Shown here in pieces: positions 57,702 to 64,000 of a stretch of DNA of 64,000 nt. Source of the stretch: Myrmaecium sp. VS I D KN 1 (lineage: Eukaryota > Ascomycota > Dothideomycetes > Valsariales > Valsariaceae). Positions within the stretch are counted from its first letter, which is position 1. The number at the start of each line of letters is the position of its first letter. The stretch is taken from positions 262,830 to 326,829 of the forward strand of contig JADQAV010000022.1 of the NCBI GenBank assembly GCA_019775845.1, in the 5' to 3' direction. A program made the translations under genes and the position numbers. Under the pieces are notes generated by a model. That model saw only the letters and a list, made by a program, of their open reading frames with translations, did no database searches and was not told the origin of the DNA.

Positions 57702-58421
57702 CGTGTCTTTTCAGGGAAACCGTTTGTGTGACTGTTAGTCGATGAAGTAACTGCGTAGGTATGAATGGATGGGTGGATGAGGGGCGACGGTGCTTTGCCG
57801 TCGTAGCGTTGTGTATCGAGTAGCGCAATGTCTAGAGTTAGGGAAAGCGAGAGGCAGAGAAAAGTGAAGGACAAAATATCATCGTGGGGAAGAAGAAAAA
57901 GATAAAGTCATCACGCGAGGGGTTGACAGTCCATACATTCCGACGCGTAGGGGACTAGGGGGTGGAGAGAGGCGAAGAGGGGCGTCACGCGAAGGAATGC
58001 AAATGCGAATGAAGCTCGTGGGAAACACACCAACATAAACGATTTAAGAGACGTTCACAGTAATGAGAAAACAGAATATTGAAAGTTCAAGATCGCTGCA
58101 TTTTTGAAATCTTACTCTAAGGTAGAGACAGGGGGGCGGTAGGGGGGGTTTTCATGGTGACGTCGTAACCATGGAGGCATGAGGAAGAAGAAACAGTACA
58201 TAACCAGGGTAGCCTCCTCCATACGATCGTCATCCCAAAGCGTGTGATGCAGTGCCATGACTAGAGCAAGTTCCGAGCGCGCATGAAAAGATAAGAAAAG
58301 ATCGAGAACAGAGAGAGAAAGCCGTCATGCACAGCGCTGTCCCTCCGACATACAAAACTGCCGACTCGGTTAAGGAAACCAAAACGAGAGGCACGGGGAA
58401 CCAGCGATTACTTTTGGTCGT
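57702..58421. other. Intergenic spacer
   Basis: This spacer runs from the eIF3a stop to the GT34 start, both on minus, so it contains the eIF3a 3' end and the GT34 promoter. No gene is seen. Confidence 0.65.
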
Positions 58422-61400
58422 TTACTGGCGCGACTGCCTGAAGGCACCGGGCCTGTAGACTCCCTTCGGGGCCGGCTCGCCTTCGGCAGGGCTGCGCGTC
58501 CTCTCCGGACCACCCTCTCTCAGGTGAGGAGGCTTGTAACCACTGCCGGTAGCAGGGCTGCCTGTCCTCGCCGGGCCATCAGCCTCCCTACGAGCTGGAG
58601 GCGCATAGCGGCCAGAAGGAGCCTCAGGCTTCGTCTCACGGCTCGCCTCTCTCTCGCGCCACCCACCAGCGCCACCCTGGCCGCGGAGAGCAGGGGGGAC
58701 GTAACCAGTACGCTTCGGCGGGTTGGCGTCGGCGGGAGGAGCCGCGGGTGCGGCCTCACCGGTAGGCTTGCCGGCTTCGCGCTCACGCCAGGACGGTTTG
58801 GACCCTGCGAGCTGGAGACGCGGAGGACCACCAGCTGGTCTCTCCTCGGGGGCAGCACGGACCGGTAGACCTTGCTTCTTGGCAGCGAGCTTGGCTTCGG
58901 CTTCGGCCTCGGCCTCGCGTTGGCGTTGCTTCTCGGCGAGCTCGTCCAGTTTCCTGAAGAACACAGTTAGTAAAACGGGTTATGAGAAGAGAATCTTGAC
59001 CTGGCACATACTTTCTTTCCTCCCGCTGTCTCTTCTCTTCGAGCAGCTTCTGCCTGCGCTCTTCCTCCCGCTTGGCCTTCTCCTCCTCCTCGCGCTGAAT
59101 CCTCTCCTGCTCTTCCCGCTCGCGTCTCTCCCGCTCCTCGGCCTCGGCACGCTCGCGGGCTCTGCGCTCGCGAACCTCCTTGATACGAGCCTGCATCTTG
59201 GCGTGGAGTTCCTTCTCAGCAGCCTTCTTCCGACGGTCGAACTCGGCCTTACGCTGTTCGCGAACCTCGTTGATGAACTTCTGGTATGGCGATACGAGAC
59301 GGCTCAGACGGTGCTTGAGAGCCACATCCTCCTTGTGCTTCTGTTCGGCCTCCTTCAACTTGAGAGCCTTGGCCCTCTCGTAGTCCGCCTTGTCCTTCTC
59401 CAGCTGCGCTTCGTAGTCCTTAGCGAGATGTTTGACTTCCTCCCTACGGTAGGCACGCTCAAGATGGTCAAGACGCTTGCCAGTGATGCGGAGCTGCTCG
59501 CCAAGAGCGTTCTTCTCCTTCTCAAGGGCCTGCAGCTTGAGCAACCGGATGCGGCTGGAGTCCAACTCGGTGATATCCGTGGGGATCTCAATATCAAGCT
59601 TGGTGCCCTGCTTGAGTTCCTTGAGCTGCTTCTCGATCTCTTCACGCTGCACGCGGGCCTGCTCGGCCTGAAGGCGCTTCCTCTCCCTCTCCTTCTGCTC
59701 CTCCGCAAGGCGTTGGAGCTCGGCTTCCTGAGCTTGCTGGGCGCGGATGCGCTTCCTCGTGGCTTCCTCCTTCTCCTTCTGGGCGAGGGCGGTAGAGACG
59801 GCCTGTTTCTTCTTCTCGATGATCTCACGCCTGGCAAGGGCATCGCGGTGTTCCTTCTCGGCGCCCTGCTTGGCCCGAAGAAGGGCAGCGGCCTTGGACT
59901 TGCGACGATCCTCGTTGAAGGTCGGGTCGACATATTGACAGGTGAGGTAGAGGGACTTAGCCAGGCGGGTGAGCTGGGAGCGAACGATCTCCGCGGGAGT
60001 GCTCTGCAGACGCTGGACCGAGCCGGCCTCGCTTTCGGCAGAGCCGGCGCCGGAACCGGGGTGAAGGGCCTTGGCAGAAGAGAAGATATCAGAATCGAAG
60101 GTAAGAACACCGGTAGCGTGATCAACCCGGATGGCAAGGTCGCCCTTCTTGCAGCCGTTCATGATGAACTTTTCGATGGTGCCACTGGTGACCTGGAAGG
60201 GCTCAGGGAACTGAGCGAGGTCCAGGACGAACTTGATCTCGATAGAGTCGTAGACCTGAGACAGCTGCTGGAAGAGGCGAGTCAAGATGACCTGCTGAAG
60301 CGGCAGGACATACTTTTGCATCTCAGGGTCGGCACCGATGGTAGTCAAGATGGGGGAGATCTTCTTGCAGATGGAAAGGGGGTGGAAGTCAACCTCAAGA
60401 ATGTTGTAGAGGTCACGGATTTCAGGGCTAGCCCTCTTCAAAAGACCCTTGCTCAGAGCATCCTTGAAGAGGATGGCACGAGTAGGAGCCTGGCTCATGC
60501 CAAGGAGGTTGGTGAGACGAGAGTTCTTGTTCTTCCTAGCCTCATCGACGTCAACCAGGGCTCCGCGAGAACGAGAAGTGCTGATGACGGGGATGGAGAG
60601 GGCAGAGAGAAGCACGAAGGAAGCGGCCTTGGTCATGTCGGCCTCGGTGACGGCCGGGTTGTCCTTCTTCGGGCTGTGGCCAGAGGCAACCGCAGCGGCA
60701 GACTGGCGAAGGAGGTTGTAGTACCGGCTCCAGGCAGCGGCATGGAAAAGGTAGTTCTCGCTCACAAGAAAGATTCTGGTGAGCTTCTCGAAGTAGTTGG
60801 CCATCATGATGTTCTTCGCAGGGCGCTTGCTCAGGCTCAACAAAGTGTGGATGTCCTCAACGCTACGGAAGGCCTCCTGCCAAAGCTCCAGCTCGACAGC
60901 GACGTTGAGCTGTTGGAAACGGGTGTCCAAGTGGCGCTGGAGAGTGTCCGGGTCACTGAGGTTGATAGCGTGCATCTGAGCGGAAAACTTGGCAGCGTTC
61001 TGCAAGTGGTTGCGGAGAAGCTCGCACAGGCGACGGAACTCGGTCTTACGGGCGTACTTGGAGCAGAACTGGAAGGCCTGGTGGGCGGTGTTTTGGTACA
61101 TGACCTCCAAGCGGGCATTGTTCTTGAAGATATCCAACACGGTGCGGTAGGTCTCCCAGAGGAACTTGAGCCATGGTGTCACGATGGCCCTATCTGTGCG
61201 GTCGCGGGATTGCTCGCCGGAAACGGTGGAGAGGAGGATGGACTCCGGAGTCTCGGAGGCCTCGAGGTCATCAACGTTCTGGGCGGTGGTGGACTCGAGA
61301 GTGGACTGAACTTCGTCGGCCTTCGCTTGAGCCTCGGTCACCTTCTGCTCGGCCAGTTCGATGAAGCGCTTGAAGACAAGCTGTTACAAGTCTTTGTTAG

Positions 61401-61811
61401 CCCGACATCCGTCAACATCATCCTTGGAGGCCTGAGCCCTACCTCGATCGTGCCAACGTTGGTGTTCTGCGCAGTGTTCTTGTACTGGTAAAGACCGTCC
61501 TTGGCGAGCTTTCCCTTCCTCAAGTCCACGCAGAGTTCGACGAACAGGAGCATCACCGGCTCAAGGGAGGCGATCGGGCTGTTGCGGGTCCGCTTGGAGA
61601 CGACATGTTCGTGAAGGAGGGACAGCGCAGCCTGCGACTGGCCCACTCCGATGAGTTCTTGGGCACGCTATGATGTTCCGTCAGCGATGAAGTTCTACTG
61701 TCGAAGACCGGGGCGACGGCGAGGCGATGTCGTGGACGCCCGTCGCGCCGAGTTCGGGGTGAGGCCAACCTTGAGAACATTCTCAGGCCTGCTGTGGGGT
61801 GGCGGCGGCAT
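58422..61811 (-). CDS. tif32: Translation initiation factor eIF3 subunit a
   Basis: Four minus-strand exons (61811-61770, 61667-61443, 61380-59012, 58953-58422) give 1,055 residues, the usual size of fungal eIF3a. The first exon encodes only [14 protein letters not shown], matching the conserved N-terminus. The second continues [22 protein letters not shown] and [15 protein letters not shown]. The third holds the helical repeats and PCI domain to about residue 500, then a very long Glu/Arg/Lys coiled coil (about 560-880). The fourth is Pro/Arg/Gly-rich, with repeated YVPPALR- and YKPPHLR-like motifs. It scaffolds eIF3 on the 40S subunit during start-codon scanning. The last intron has a clear TTTACTAAC branch site. 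Confidence 0.97.
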
Positions 61812-63053
61812 GATGGGCAACCGTTACTGCCTCTGATCCTGTCGGGAGGGTGGTGAGGGTTGACAGGGCAGTCGGACGTTCGTGCGCGACCTCTGTTGTG
61901 ATATAACCTGTGGGCTTGGGCAGGCAAAAATGTGGTGTAGGCCGACGAGATTTCATAGGTCTTGGCAGTGTGCTCCGGATCCGCTAACTAAGCGACCAAA
62001 GGTTGTAAAGTACCAGATACATGTACCTCGACCTCAAAGACACCAACGACATATCGTAGAGCTGGTTACTTACGGTACTTACCTACTGTTCAGCGAGACA
62101 CTGAATGCAAGAGGGTGAATCGGCTTTTCTCTGTGAGGTGGCGAGACGGAAGTCGTCGGAGCTCGATTCGCGTGGGATGTGCGCACAGGCGAATTCCTGG
62201 ACAGAAAATCAGGCTCCAAGGCCGAGTCACGCAAGGTGTCGACGACGCCAGCGGTCTGCGTACGACCGGGAAAGGGTGGTTCCTTTTGCGCCTCGCTGCC
62301 TGGATCTGCGAAGAGGCTGTTTCGGTGCGACCACGGACCCAAGGGGAGATCGAGTAGGTAGTAGATAGGGAACTGATACTAAAGTGCCGAAACATGCCTG
62401 AGGCTATCGACAACACTTTGGTGGAGTGTTCTTATACTAGGTTATAGTAACTACAGTATGTACCTATATACATATCTCTCCGTATAGCAATGTCACTTCA
62501 CACTTCCTACTGTGAGGGGCAAAGAGGGTGACGGCTCGGCTGCGGCAGAGGAGTGCAAGTTCTCCACGCCAAGTCCCAACGCGGAAGGTGCGCTATGCTC
62601 ATTTCATTTCAGCCAAAACGACTGCCCCCTTACGATTCCCAACCCTCAACCCGACCACAAGCTCTCTACCGGTGCATCACCGCTGGCCTGTCGCCCTCTT
62701 CTCTCAGTCACCCGTCGGTCACACCTCTTCCTCCTCGTACGCTCCCTTTCGACTCCCCCGAGAAGAGCTGCCGCGGCCACGCCAAACTGAGATTACGCTT
62801 GATCTCGCCTTCCCACCGATAACCCCCCAAACGTCCGACGCTCCTTCGCGATCCTCCACCCTTCTGCGCCCTCCCTTTTCCTTCTCAAACCAAAGGCATG
62901 TCGCCCTTTCTCGGCTGCATACACTCCCTCGTCACCCCTCATCATCGTATGCCGTACTAACATCCGTGGGCAGTTCCCTTCTCCCACACAGCCGTGTCGC
63001 ATCCGCCCCACTGCTAGCCAGTCGCATCCGCACGCCTTTTTCCTACCGACACG
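61812..63053. other. Divergent promoter region
   Basis: About 1.24 kb lies between eIF3a (minus) and the G-gamma gene (plus). From about 62,540 the plus strand is CT-rich, consistent with a long leader for the G-gamma transcript. No gene is supported. Confidence 0.6.
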
Positions 63054-63484
63054 ATGAACGCACCTTACGAGATCCGCACCGGCGGGGACGGCAAGACGAA
63101 GAAGCAGAGCATGGCCGAGCTGAAGCTGCGACGTTTGACCGAGCTGAACGCACGCCTGAGGGAGGACTTGGACCGCCGCAGGATCCCGGTGTCGGAAGCT
63201 GCCGCTGAGTATGGACATCCCCTCCGCGACCCGTCGTTTTCATTGCCAGGGAGATCGTTATGGGCGGATTGCTAACATGGTGATGTATCGCAGTCTGATT
63301 GCATTCACGGATAAGGAGCCGAAGGACTGGATGGTACCTTCACGGTGGGGAACTGTACGTTGCTCTCTCGGCCTATGAGGATGTTGGGATGTGTAACTGA
63401 CAACAACCCCGCGATGAACAGATTGACAAGCGTGACGACCCCTACGCGCCCCAGCAGTCCAACGGCTGCTGCGTGGTCATGTAA
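63054..63484 (+). CDS. gpgA: Heterotrimeric G-protein gamma subunit
   Basis: Three exons (63054-63208, 63294-63354, 63422-63484) close in phase to 92 residues. The first donor is GTATGG within GAG-TAT, which yields [20 protein letters not shown], the expected helix 2. [21 protein letters not shown] is the N-terminal coiled coil that binds G-beta. Then come [20 protein letters not shown] and the C-terminal CCVVM. Cys89-VVM is a CaaX box (Met end suggests farnesylation) and Cys88 is a likely palmitoylation site, both by family analogy. It anchors G-beta-gamma to the plasma membrane in mating, growth and sporulation signalling. Confidence 0.95.
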
Positions 63485-64000
63485 TGGAGTGGCGGCCGGC
63501 GACCACCACCACAACCACCACCGTCACCGGTATGCGTGTGTGTGAAAAGTATGCGAAACCATCGGGATGTGTTACAACAAAGTCAGTGCAAAACGGCGTT
63601 CTTCATGCGGAAAACCTCTCTTTCCACCACTGGGAGCAGGAGAAGAAGAGGGTTGGGGTTCATTTTCTTTCCTGTCAGTTCGATTTGGCGACTTTTTCTT
63701 CTTGCGATGTCTACAAAACCGTTTCCACCCCCCTTCCTCTTCCTTTCTTTATTCCTTTCTTTCCCTTCTTGCTCTCTTTCTTTCACTTCCCGTCTTCCTC
63801 CTCTCCCGAAGCCTCTTGTTTGACGCTTTCCCCCTCGCCTTTATTCCCCTCCGAGCTTTATAATACCCCATATGGACGGGTTCTGAACCTTATTAGGTCT
63901 TTTTTCCCTTCTGCTTCCATTTCTTCTCGTTCGATCGACTTCAAGGCTCACTTTTATTGTAAAATTCTTTTCTTTCTATGATCTTGTTCAGGTGGGGGAG
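63485..64000. other. 3' flank of the G-gamma gene
   Basis: This T- and CT-rich sequence is consistent with a 3' untranslated region. It reaches the window edge without another recognisable gene. Confidence 0.6.

Noticed and set aside
58723-61491. Open frame of 922 codons antisense to eIF3a
   Set aside because: It follows from the Glu/Lys/Arg codons of the eIF3a coiled coil and even crosses its introns. No domain is present.

Overview
The window is nuclear DNA from a filamentous ascomycete (Pezizomycotina). The evidence is protein-coding genes with short introns (mostly 48-150 nt, GT...AG, often with a CTAAC/CTGAC-like branch site), long GC-rich intergenic spacers, and typical mould families: a PTH11-type membrane protein, Zn2Cys6 and C2H2 regulators, a fungal P450 and an Rdx protein. 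The Hsp90 tail and the G-gamma sequence look most like Eurotiomycetes; that placement is inferred from remembered family features, not from a search. I see no rRNA, convincing tRNA, CRISPR array, transposon or virus-like element.

Sixteen protein-coding genes are supported; fourteen needed exon assembly, and I checked the phase at each junction. Left part (1-19,000): an unassigned 3-kb stretch, a large secreted Ser-rich protein with three cysteine modules (minus), a kappa-class glutathione transferase (plus), a Myb-like regulator (plus), an Ap4A phosphorylase (plus) and a C2H2 zinc-finger regulator (minus). A gap of about 7.9 kb without a recognisable gene follows, lying upstream of the C2H2 gene.

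Middle (25,700-38,000): a carboxymuconolactone-decarboxylase-like protein and an Rdx (SelT/W/H-like) thioredoxin-fold protein in tandem on minus, an 80-residue protein of unknown function divergent from the Rdx gene, a regulator that joins a WRKY/GCM1-like zinc-binding region to a Zn2Cys6 cluster (minus), the cytosolic chaperone Hsp90 (plus), and a small secreted Gly/Pro repeat protein (minus). Right part (38,000-64,000): sorting nexin Vps5 (plus), a cytochrome P450 (minus), a glyoxalase-like protein (plus), a PTH11-like seven-helix protein (plus), a GT34 glycosyltransferase (minus), eIF3a (minus) and the heterotrimeric G-protein gamma subunit (plus).

The genes do not form one pathway or a biosynthetic cluster. 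Housekeeping genes (hsp90, eIF3a, vps5, G-gamma) are mixed with regulators and cell-surface proteins. The points most worth following are the two-domain transcription factor, a recurrent C-rich to G-rich switch on the coding strand near the 3' end of several genes, two introns whose retention would shorten the protein, and the tandem-repeat surface proteins.
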